This document shows, piece after piece, positions 44,820-51,472 of a DNA stretch of 64,000 nt. Each line of letters begins with the position of its first letter. The first letter of the stretch is position 1. A model generated the notes under the pieces. It saw nothing but the letters and a program-made list of their open reading frames with translations. It ran no database searches and had not been told where the DNA came from. This DNA is from UBA5336 sp038522375. Lineage in GTDB: Bacteria > Pseudomonadota > Alphaproteobacteria > Caulobacterales > Hyphomonadaceae. The DNA is taken from positions 10,613 to 74,612 of the forward strand of contig JBCBKE010000004.1 in NCBI GenBank assembly GCA_038522375.1, given 5' to 3'. Position numbers and translations under genes: made by a program.

Positions 44820-45764
44820 ATGATTTTGCCTAACGCTTCCACCGCTCCCGTGAAGGCTGCCGCAGCGACTGCCTTCGCCTTAGGCGCACTTGCTGCGTGT
44901 TCACCGGCGACACAAGGTGGCTCAGGGGCGGTGGGGTCAGCCACCCTCGCGTCGACCGATGCGGCCTGCGTCCCCATTCCGGAGAACGCCGTGTTCCGGG
45001 AAAACGAAGGCAAGCTTGTCCAGGTCAGCGGCGACGGTAACGCCTTCTTCCAGATGGTTGACGGGGTGCTGACAGAAGTTGACGCGCCTGAGCCCGAAGT
45101 GATCGAGCGGGTTATCGAGGCGCCGCAAAGCTGGTCTGAGCAGTTGGAAGCGTCATTCCCGAGCCTTGGCTTTCCATGGTTGAAACTCGATGCTCGAAAC
45201 CTCGACGCCGGCGTCGTCACGCTGACCGGATTGGCCCCGACAGAGGACGCGAAGGCCCGCGCGCTGCAGGCCGGCGAAAGCGCTATCTCGGCAACGAGCG
45301 AAGGCGGCAACCTCCTCGTCGTCGACGGAATTTCCGTTGAGGGGGGAGAGGCCGCGGTGGGCGAGGCGCTTGCGGGCCTCAATGACCGGCCGAGCGTCAG
45401 TGCCTGCCAGGACGCCTTCGATGACACGATGGCAGGCCGACTTGTCAGTTTCGGAGCCGGCGGCGCCCAGATCAACGATGAAAGCGCCCGGCTGCTGGAC
45501 GCGCTCACGGGGGTGGCGATCCTCTGTGCGGACTACCGTATCGAGGTGGGCGGGCACACCGACACGACCGGCAGTGCCCTCGCGAACCAAGTGCTCTCGG
45601 AAGACCGGGCGGCGGCGGTCCGGCAGTACCTGATCGACAGGGGTGTCAGCGCCAGCACGCTCAGGGCTGTCGGCTATGGTGAGGTTCGACCCCTGGTGCA
45701 GGGAAACACACCCGAGGCCCACGCCCGTAATCGCCGCGTCGAATTTACCGTCCGCAACCGTTAG
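44820..45764 (+). CDS. OmpA-family lipoprotein with a BON-like middle region
   Basis: This lipoprotein of about 314 residues probably anchors the outer membrane to peptidoglycan. A lipobox LAAC is at 24-27. A middle region (about 100-170) resembles a BON domain, with LDAGVVTLTGLAPTEDAKA. The C-terminal OmpA domain reads YRIEVGGHTDTTGS, then LSEDRAAAVRQYLIDRGV and HARNRRVEFTV, with the peptidoglycan-binding Asp and Arg kept. The ATG at 44820 was preferred because it begins the lipoprotein signal; the upstream frame from 44679 has no signal character. Confidence 0.85.
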   Translation: MILPNASTAPVKAAAATAFALGALAACSPATQGGSGAVGSATLASTDAACVPIPENAVFRENEGKLVQVSGDGNAFFQMVDGVLTEVDAPEPEVIERVIEAPQSWSEQLEASFPSLGFPWLKLDARNLDAGVVTLTGLAPTEDAKARALQAGESAISATSEGGNLLVVDGISVEGGEAAVGEALAGLNDRPSVSACQDAFDDTMAGRLVSFGAGGAQINDESARLLDALTGVAILCADYRIEVGGHTDTTGSALANQVLSEDRAAAVRQYLIDRGVSASTLRAVGYGEVRPLVQGNTPEAHARNRRVEFTVRNR

Positions 45765-45765
45765 A

Positions 45766-45809
45766 GCGCTTCCAGGCGAAGTGGGCACCGGTTCGCCGTC
45801 CGGAAGCGC
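45766..45809 (+). repeat. alphaproteobacterial REP-like palindrome
   Basis: GCGCTTCC (45766-45773) pairs with GGAAGCGC (45802-45809) and GGCGAA (45775-45780) with TTCGCC (45792-45797), giving a long imperfect hairpin just after the OmpA-like gene stop. The wording of the core, AGGCGAAGTGGGCACCGG, resembles a palindromic repeat family scattered in intergenic regions of many alphaproteobacteria (from memory, not searched). No second copy was noticed in this window. It could also act as a terminator. Confidence 0.6.
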
Positions 45810-45952
45810 GTCAAGACGAGGATTTGATGCGGCGCGCCGACTCCATGTGAGAACGCGCCGCTTTCGTCCGGCGAAGAACCCGGAACCGACCTCATCGCTT
45901 GCTAAAGCGGTGATCCTGGCGTTGTCTTGCCGTGTTGCTGCGGAAAGGGACG

Positions 45953-46855
45953 ATGATGGCCCAGATTTATCTGATCGCTGCGCCCGGAGACAAGGATGCT
46001 GGCGACGCACTCGCTGAATGGCTGAAGCTCCGCGGGTTCGTTGTACGCACCGACTACGGGTCGTTCCAGTATCCCCCATTGCGCGGCAATGAAGTGCTGG
46101 TGATGCTGTGGTCTCGCACCGCCCTCATGAGCGTCAAGCAGATGTTCCTCATCAACCGTGCGATCGATGCCTGGGAGGCGGGGCGGCTCGTGGCCGTGAA
46201 ACTGGATCATGGATTGAAGCCCCGCGGGCTTGGGGATGTGGACATGGTGGACCTTGCTTTCGCACCCGCGCGGGAGCACCGATACATGGACGTGGCGAAA
46301 GCGGTGCGGGAGATCGCATCACCGCCAGCGCCGCCAATGGCTCCTGCGCCGTTTCCTGCGCCGGGTGGTGCCGCGCCGCTTGGCAGCCGCGCATCATCCG
46401 ATGCCGCATCATCCCGCGATTTCGGGAAGGACGTGATCCCCATGCCCGTCGCGGGCAAGGCGACGACGCCCGATCTTTTCGTCTCCTACGCCCATGCCGA
46501 CAAGGAAACGGTGTTGCCGATCGTGGAGCGGGTCGAGGGCATGGGCGTCGATGTCTGGATAGACCGGGAGGACATCAAGGTCGGCCAGGGCTGGGCGGGC
46601 GCCATCGTCCGGGCCATCAAGACGGTCTCCCGGGTCTGTTTGATGTGCTCGGAGAAGGCATTCCAGTCAGACCATGTCCGCCGAGAGATCTACCTGGCGG
46701 ACAAGTACGGCAAGGCCCTGGTTCCCGTTCGATTGGACAATGCAGAGATGCCAGAGGACATTGAATATTTCCTGATCGACAAGCAGTGGCTTGACGCTGC
46801 TGTCATCGCTGGACCCGACGGCGAAGCGACACTGCGCGAAGTGTTTGCCGCCTAG
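45953..46855 (+). CDS. tandem TIR-domain protein, degenerate plus intact copy
   Basis: This soluble protein of about 300 residues has two TIR-like halves joined by a Pro/Ala-rich linker (about 123-170). The C-terminal half (173-300) is a clear TIR domain: PDLFVSYAHADKE, VDVWIDREDIKVGQGW and SEKAFQSDHVRREIYLADK, where Glu 245 sits at the position of the catalytic NADase Glu of TIR enzymes. The N-terminal half (3-120) has the same layout (YLIAAPGDKDAGDALAEWLK, VLVMLWSRTALMSVKQ) but has Leu at the matching site. ATG 45953 or 45956 follows AAAGGGA; an open frame begins at 45932. Signalling or immunity is possible; no partner gene is recognised. Confidence 0.8.
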   Translation: MMAQIYLIAAPGDKDAGDALAEWLKLRGFVVRTDYGSFQYPPLRGNEVLVMLWSRTALMSVKQMFLINRAIDAWEAGRLVAVKLDHGLKPRGLGDVDMVDLAFAPAREHRYMDVAKAVREIASPPAPPMAPAPFPAPGGAAPLGSRASSDAASSRDFGKDVIPMPVAGKATTPDLFVSYAHADKETVLPIVERVEGMGVDVWIDREDIKVGQGWAGAIVRAIKTVSRVCLMCSEKAFQSDHVRREIYLADKYGKALVPVRLDNAEMPEDIEYFLIDKQWLDAAVIAGPDGEATLREVFAA

Positions 46856-46910
46856 GGAACAAATACCCCCAGACTCCAGAATCCATTACATTTCCCTGAA
46901 TTTTGATCGT

Positions 46911-46925
46911 GTTCTCGGAACGTTC
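46911..46925 (+). promoter_or_regulatory. putative LexA (SOS) box upstream of the ftsB-like gene
   Basis: GTTCTCGGAACGTTC is an exact GTTC-N7-GTTC match to the alphaproteobacterial LexA operator. It lies 57 bases before the ftsB-like start, in a 127-base gap that is visibly more AT-rich than its surroundings and should hold the promoter. It is the second such site in the window. Confidence 0.45.
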
Positions 46926-46943
46926 GGACAACCGCACGATTCT

Positions 46944-46958
46944 TTAACGAATCGCTAA
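46944..46958 (+). promoter_or_regulatory. near-match to a CtrA site
   Basis: TTAACGAATCGCTAA matches the alphaproteobacterial CtrA pattern TTAA-N7-TTAA with one mismatch (CTAA). It lies 24 bases upstream of the ftsB-like start. CtrA controls division genes in Caulobacter and relatives, so the location is reasonable, but one short near-match is weak evidence. Confidence 0.25.
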
Positions 46959-46982
46959 GAATTAGCAGTCAAGTCCCTTTCC

Positions 46983-47258
46983 ATGGATCGGATCGCTGCT
47001 GGCACGTTGTGCACCCTCATTGTGTATTTTGCCTATCACGCTTTCGCCGGAGAGGCTGGGTTGGGGGAGTATGCGGATATGCAAACGGAGCTGGCAGAAA
47101 AGCAGGCAACGCTAGCGGCCCTGCAGTCTGAAATCTTGCGTCTGGAAACGGACATTCGGCGTCTGACGCCCGAAACCGCAGACCCCGATCATATCGAGGC
47201 ACTGGCGCGTGAAAAGCTGGCATTTGTTTTCCCCGACGAGCTGGTGCTTGTGGAGTAG
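46983..47258 (+). CDS. ftsB: FtsB/DivIC-family septum formation initiator
   Basis: This 91-residue bitopic division protein of the FtsQBL type has a single N-terminal span (about 4-22), then a coiled coil (about 33-62, LAEKQATLAALQSEILRLE), and a C-terminal ADPDHIEALAREKLAFVFP typical of the family. Its place just upstream of pdhA is standard in alphaproteobacteria, where eno usually precedes it; here a TIR gene does. Confidence 0.88.
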   Translation: MDRIAAGTLCTLIVYFAYHAFAGEAGLGEYADMQTELAEKQATLAALQSEILRLETDIRRLTPETADPDHIEALAREKLAFVFPDELVLVE

Positions 47259-47266
47259 CGCTCTGT

Positions 47267-47284
47267 CCATGCGTATCTGCATGG
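47267..47284 (+). terminator. small hairpin between ftsB and pdhA
   Basis: CCATGC (47267-47272) and GCATGG (47279-47284) form a perfect 6-bp stem with a 6-base loop, followed by AAAGTTT, 8 bases after the ftsB-like stop. It may end or weaken transcription from ftsB into pdhA. The remaining 76 bases to pdhA would then hold the PDH promoter; no convincing -35/-10 pair was seen. Confidence 0.35.
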
Positions 47285-47360
47285 AAAGTTTACCGCGCTG
47301 CCCCTTCTCCTTGTCCTCGACCTGTGACCTACTCTCCGCAAAAGAGATAGGAGGAACAGT

Positions 47361-48353
47361 ATGGCGGATGATGAGGCTGGCGTGCGGGCGCTGGGCGCCA
47401 AATCGCTCCTGTCCGACTATCGCATGATGTTGCTCATCCGGCGCTTCGAGGAGCGGGCCGGACAGCTGTACGGTATGGGTCACATTGCCGGATTCTGCCA
47501 CCTTTATATCGGCCAGGAAGCGGTCGTCGTGGGGCTCCAGGCCGAAGCGGAAACGGGCGACCAGGTCATCACCGGTTATCGCGACCATGGGCACATGTTG
47601 GCTTGCGGCATGGATCCAAAGGGCGTCATGGCCGAACTGACCGGCCGGGCCACGGGTTACTCCAAAGGCAAGGGCGGGAGCATGCACATGTTTTCGCGGG
47701 AAAAGCAGTTCTTTGGCGGGCACGGGATCGTGGGTGCCCAGGTGTCCATCGGCACGGGGCTTGGCTTCGCCAATAAGTACAAGGGCAATGACAAGGTTTG
47801 CCTCGCCTATTTCGGCGATGGCGCCGCCAACCAGGGGCAGGTCTATGAGAGCTTCAACATGGCGTCGCTGTGGAACTTGCCCGTCGTCTACGTGATCGAG
47901 AACAACCAGTATGCGATGGGAACGAGCGTTGCCCGGGCCTCCGCAGAGACTGAACTCTACAAGCGGGGTATCTCCTTCGAGATCGAGGGCGAGCCGGTTG
48001 ACGGAATGGATGTGGTTGCCGTGAGGGCTGCGGCAAAGAAAGCGCTCGCCTATGCGCGCTCGGGCAGGGGTCCATACATCCTTGAAATGAAGACCTACCG
48101 TTACCGCGGCCATTCGATGTCGGATCCTGCAAAGTACCGCAAGCGTGAGGAGGTGGATGATGTCCGCTCCCACCACGACCCGATCGACGGATTGAAAGGC
48201 ACGCTGCTTGAGGCGGGCTATTCCACAGAGGACGATCTCAAGGCATTGGACAAGGAAATCCGGGCCGAAATAAAGGCGGCGGCCGATTACGCGCTCGACA
48301 GCCCGGAGCCCGATCCTGCCGAGCTCTACACTGATGTTCTGGTAGAGGCGTAA
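47361..48353 (+). CDS. pdhA: pyruvate dehydrogenase E1 component subunit alpha
   Basis: This 330-residue subunit holds the thiamine diphosphate site that decarboxylates pyruvate. It shows RRFEERAGQLYGMGHIAGFC, GGHGIVGAQVSIGTG and the ThDP/Mg motif GDGAANQGQVYESFNMA with ENNQYAMG about 30 residues later. The phosphorylation-loop region YRYRGHSMSDPAKYRKREE is standard. AGGAGGA precedes the ATG. It opens a locus of about 7 kb with all PDH subunits. Confidence 0.97.
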   Translation: MADDEAGVRALGAKSLLSDYRMMLLIRRFEERAGQLYGMGHIAGFCHLYIGQEAVVVGLQAEAETGDQVITGYRDHGHMLACGMDPKGVMAELTGRATGYSKGKGGSMHMFSREKQFFGGHGIVGAQVSIGTGLGFANKYKGNDKVCLAYFGDGAANQGQVYESFNMASLWNLPVVYVIENNQYAMGTSVARASAETELYKRGISFEIEGEPVDGMDVVAVRAAAKKALAYARSGRGPYILEMKTYRYRGHSMSDPAKYRKREEVDDVRSHHDPIDGLKGTLLEAGYSTEDDLKALDKEIRAEIKAAADYALDSPEPDPAELYTDVLVEA

Positions 48354-48358
48354 TCGAC

Positions 48359-48844
48359 ATGCACTTGGCACAACTGAATATCGGAGAGATCCTCTATCCC
48401 ATGGATGATCCACGCATGGCGGGCTTTGCCGGACGCCTGGCACTGATCAATCAACTGGCCGAGCGGTCTGACGGGTTTGTCTGGCGTCTGGAAGATGAGG
48501 GCGATCTGGATGGCGCGACGGATCTGCGGTTGCCGGGCGCGCACGATACGCTGGTGAACATGTCGGTCTGGCGGGATGTGGAGAGCCTCTACCGCTATGT
48601 CTACCTGACCGCCCATGCCAAGGTGATGAAGGATCGGCGGAACTGGTTCGTGCCGCTGAAGCGCCGCCATCTGGTGTTGTGGTGGGTTGAGGCGGGGCAT
48701 GTTCCGAAGCTGGAGGAGGCGGCCGACCGGTTGGCGCAATTGCAGGCCAATGGCCCGGCGCCGACCGCCTTCGACTTCGCCAACCCATTCGATGAAACCG
48801 GGCGGCCGGTGACGCTGCCATCGGTCAAGAAACTCTGTGCCTAG
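48359..48844 (+). CDS. DUF3291 family protein
   Basis: This 161-residue soluble protein has HLAQLNIGEILYPMDDPRMA, GFVWRLEDEG, NMSVWRDVESLYRYVY, NWFVPLKRRHLVLWWVEAGH, a pattern typical of DUF3291, related in fold to the dimeric alpha-beta barrel (ABM-like) proteins. Function unknown. It starts 5 bases after pdhA and is therefore likely read on the same mRNA, although it has no known role in pyruvate oxidation. Confidence 0.8.
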   Translation: MHLAQLNIGEILYPMDDPRMAGFAGRLALINQLAERSDGFVWRLEDEGDLDGATDLRLPGAHDTLVNMSVWRDVESLYRYVYLTAHAKVMKDRRNWFVPLKRRHLVLWWVEAGHVPKLEEAADRLAQLQANGPAPTAFDFANPFDETGRPVTLPSVKKLCA

Positions 48845-48855
48845 GGAGGGCAAGC

Positions 48856-49260
48856 ATGCCACTGGAATACTCATATCTCGTCGCCGCCGTGATCGTCTTT
48901 TCCATTCACATTCTGGCCGAGGCCGTTGCCGGCAATCTGCAGTACAACTTGAAGGACCTCGCGGGGGCGCGGGACAATCTGCCCGAACCGAATGCAGCGG
49001 TTGGCCGGTGCAAGCGCGCGTCCCAGAACATGTTGGAAGCCCTGATCTTGTTTGCGCCGCTGGTCATCGTGGCGGTTGAAACCGGCCGGACCAATGGGAT
49101 GACCGAGCTGGGGGCGGGGATTTTCCTGGGCGCTCGCATTCTTTACGCGCCAAGCTACTGGTTTGGCATCCCGTGGCTTCGGACGCTGGTCTGGTTCGCC
49201 GGGATCATCGGCACCGTCATGGTGCTGCTCCAGGTTTTGCCGTTCAGCGGGGCAGCGTAG
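48856..49260 (+). CDS. MAPEG family membrane protein
   Basis: This 134-residue protein has four predicted spans (about 5-25, 55-78, 82-102, 108-130). The motif GNLQYNLKDLAGARDNLPEP, then RCKRASQNMLEALILFAPLV and ARILYAPSYWFGIPWLRTLVW, is the bacterial MAPEG pattern. Relatives are membrane glutathione- or lipid-linked enzymes, but many bacterial members are unassigned. It sits between pdhA and pdhB with short gaps. Confidence 0.83.
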   Translation: MPLEYSYLVAAVIVFSIHILAEAVAGNLQYNLKDLAGARDNLPEPNAAVGRCKRASQNMLEALILFAPLVIVAVETGRTNGMTELGAGIFLGARILYAPSYWFGIPWLRTLVWFAGIIGTVMVLLQVLPFSGAA

Positions 49261-49264
49261 GACC

Positions 49265-50656
49265 GTGGCCGTCGATATCCTCATGCCGGCCTTGTCCCCA
49301 ACCATGGAGGAAGGGACGCTGTCGAAATGGCTGAAAGCCGAGGGCGATACGGTGGAAGCCGGCGATGTGATCGCGGAGATCGAAACCGACAAGGCGACGA
49401 TGGAAGTCGAGGCGGTCGATGAGGGAGTGATTTCCAAGATCCTCGTCCCCGAAGGAACAGAGGGGGTTGCCGTCAACGCCGTTATCGCCCGCCTGATTGA
49501 GGACGGGGAGGATGAGGCCGAGCGCGAGCCGGGCGCATCCGAAAGCGCTGCCAAGCCGCTGGCTAAGCCTTCAAACGACACGCATGAAGCGTCTCACGCA
49601 GGTGCTGATGTGGTATCGGTCGGGCAAGTCGCGCCACAGCCTCCCGTCGCCGATCCGTCGATCCCCGAAGGAACGACCTTCACAGACACCGCCATTCGCG
49701 ACGCCCTTCGCGATGCAATGGCCGAGGAAATGCGGCGGGACGAGACGGTGTTCGTGATCGGCGAGGAAGTGGCGGAGTACCAGGGCGCTTATAAGGTTAC
49801 CCGCGAATTGCTTCAGGAATTTGGCGCCCGCCGGGTCGTCGATACGCCGATCACCGAGCATGGGTTTGCCGGCCTGGGGGTTGGTGCCGCTTTCGGTGGC
49901 CTTCGGCCAGTCGTGGAATTCATGACGTTCAACTTTGCCATGCAGGCGATCGATCACATCATCAATTCAGCCGCCAAGACCCTGTACATGTCCGGTGGCC
50001 AGATGGGGTGCCCCATCGTGTTCCGAGGGCCGAACGGGGCGGCTTCAAGGGTCGGGGCGCAACACAGCCAGGATTATTCAGCCTGGTACGGCCATGTTCC
50101 CGGTCTGAAAGTTGTCGCGCCCTACGATGCCGCCGACGCGAAGGGCCTCCTGAAGGCCGCGATCCGCGATCCCAATCCCGTTGTGTTTCTCGAACACGAA
50201 TTGCTTTACGGCGAAAGCCATCCTGTGCCTGATATCGAAGACTGGGTGTTGCCGATCGGCAAGGCCAAGGTGCGCCGCGAAGGCACCGACGTCACCCTTA
50301 CCGCCTCGTCGCGCATGGTCGGCTTTGCCCTGAAGGCGGCAGAGGTGCTGTCGGGCGAAGGCGTTTCCTGCGAGGTGGTCGATTTGCGGACGATCCGCCC
50401 ATTGGACACAGCAACCGTCGTCGAGAGCGTGAAGAAAACCAGCAGGCTGGTGACTTGCGAGGAAGGCTGGCGGTTCTTCGGTGTCGGTGCGGAACTCTGC
50501 GCAACAGTTGTCAACGAAGCGTTCGACTACCTGGATGCCCCGCCCACCCGTGTCCACCAGAAGGACGTCCCGCTGCCCTATGCCGGCAACCTCGAAGCCT
50601 TCAGCCTGCCCGGCGTGGAAGATATCGTGGCAGCGGTCCGCGCTGTGACGGCCTGA
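49265..50656 (+). CDS. pdhB: pyruvate dehydrogenase E1 component subunit beta with N-terminal lipoyl domain
   Basis: This 463-residue subunit begins with a lipoyl domain (about 1-80; Lys 43 in ETDKATMEVE), a Pro/Ala linker, then the transketolase-type beta domain (about 135-463): VIGEEVAEYQGAYKVTREL, ITEHGFAGLGVGAAFGGLRP, EFMTFNFAMQAIDHI and GPNGAASRVGAQHSQDY. The extra lipoyl domain is a known alphaproteobacterial trait. The GTG at 49265 gives the domain its full start; no ATG fits. Confidence 0.96.
   Translation: MAVDILMPALSPTMEEGTLSKWLKAEGDTVEAGDVIAEIETDKATMEVEAVDEGVISKILVPEGTEGVAVNAVIARLIEDGEDEAEREPGASESAAKPLAKPSNDTHEASHAGADVVSVGQVAPQPPVADPSIPEGTTFTDTAIRDALRDAMAEEMRRDETVFVIGEEVAEYQGAYKVTRELLQEFGARRVVDTPITEHGFAGLGVGAAFGGLRPVVEFMTFNFAMQAIDHIINSAAKTLYMSGGQMGCPIVFRGPNGAASRVGAQHSQDYSAWYGHVPGLKVVAPYDAADAKGLLKAAIRDPNPVVFLEHELLYGESHPVPDIEDWVLPIGKAKVRREGTDVTLTASSRMVGFALKAAEVLSGEGVSCEVVDLRTIRPLDTATVVESVKKTSRLVTCEEGWRFFGVGAELCATVVNEAFDYLDAPPTRVHQKDVPLPYAGNLEAFSLPGVEDIVAAVRAVTA
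49370..49425 (+). repeat. lipoyl-domain tract shared with pdhC (copy 1)
   Basis: These 56 bases of pdhB match 51577-51632 of pdhC at 54 positions; the two differences are third-codon-position changes. The tract encodes the lipoyl-lysine hairpin (IAEIETDKATMEVEAVDEG). Identity at synonymous sites this high suggests recent gene conversion between the two lipoyl domains. Confidence 0.8.
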
Positions 50657-50677
50657 GTGTGATAGGGTAGGGACGCC

Positions 50678-51259
50678 ATGAATATTCAACGCTCCGACAC
50701 GCCACCCGACACGCTCAAGCGTCACAAGATCACCTATGACGAGTACCTGAAGTACTGGAGCGAATACCTCCACCGCGTCTGTGAGAAGACAGAACTGCTC
50801 GACGGAGTGATCCACGAAATACCGGCTGATGGCCCTTTGACGATCGAATGGAACAACAGTCTCACGGACTGGCTATACGCGTCCCTTCCCGCGAGCGTGC
50901 GCGTCACCGTCGACAAGACACTCCGGTTGAGCGCGGCCTGGGCACCCACGCCTGACTTCTACCTCTATCCTGACGGAACGCCGATTGCTGACCTTCAGCC
51001 GCGGGACATCCCGCTCATCATCGAGGTCTCCAACACCACGCTCACCTACGACCTGGGCGGCAAGGCAGACACCTACGCCCGACACGGGATCCGAGAATAC
51101 TGGGTCATCGACCCGAACTCGAAGACCCTCTACGCCCACCAATTGGGCGAGGACGGCGTCTATGGCGAGCCAGCAGAGATTGGGTTCACAGATACGATCA
51201 CCGCAAAGCATATCCCCGGCCTGACCCTGCGCATGGCCGACCTTCCGAGGATGTCATAG
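50678..51259 (+). CDS. Uma2 family endonuclease-fold protein
   Basis: This 193-residue protein of the Uma2 (DUF820) group has a PD-(D/E)xK nuclease fold. The active-site pattern is visible: PTPDFYLYP (Asp), IPLIIEVSNTT (Glu), then DLGGKADTYARHGIREYWVID with the Lys. The N-terminus YDEYLKYWSEY resembles the usual YDEYLAL start. Such genes are multi-copy in cyanobacteria and scattered elsewhere; their role is unresolved. It lies between pdhB and pdhC, an unusual place. All catalytic residues appear intact. Confidence 0.85.
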   Translation: MNIQRSDTPPDTLKRHKITYDEYLKYWSEYLHRVCEKTELLDGVIHEIPADGPLTIEWNNSLTDWLYASLPASVRVTVDKTLRLSAAWAPTPDFYLYPDGTPIADLQPRDIPLIIEVSNTTLTYDLGGKADTYARHGIREYWVIDPNSKTLYAHQLGEDGVYGEPAEIGFTDTITAKHIPGLTLRMADLPRMS

Positions 51260-51472
51260 GTGGCTGTGACGTATCGATACGAAACCGTGAGTGTCCGAGT
51301 GGATCCCTCGCGCAATGAGCAGGAGACGGCCGCCGCCATCAATGCAGAAACGGCGGAAAGCCCCTGTGCGCGATTGGTGCATCAGACCCCAATGACGAAA
51401 CCAAGCCTGATGTCTGACGCCTCCAAGACCTACGCCATCCTCCTGACGTTCGAGACCGAGGTCGACGCCTGA
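51260..51472 (+). CDS. small unknown protein in the PDH locus
   Basis: This 70-residue soluble protein is not recognised. It begins with a beta-rich stretch VTYRYETVSVRVDPSRNEQE and ends with YAILLTFETEVDA, so a small alpha/beta fold is likely. The GTG start directly follows the Uma2 stop and has GAGGA at 51247-51251; its stop overlaps pdhC by one base. That tight packing is the main reason to call it real. It could pair with Uma2. Confidence 0.55.
   Translation: MAVTYRYETVSVRVDPSRNEQETAAAINAETAESPCARLVHQTPMTKPSLMSDASKTYAILLTFETEVDA

Noticed and set aside
45953..46855. Known TIR-based defence systems such as Thoeris or TIR-STING CBASS
   Set aside because: No ThsA-like SLOG/sirtuin gene, cyclase or STING-like domain lies near either TIR gene.
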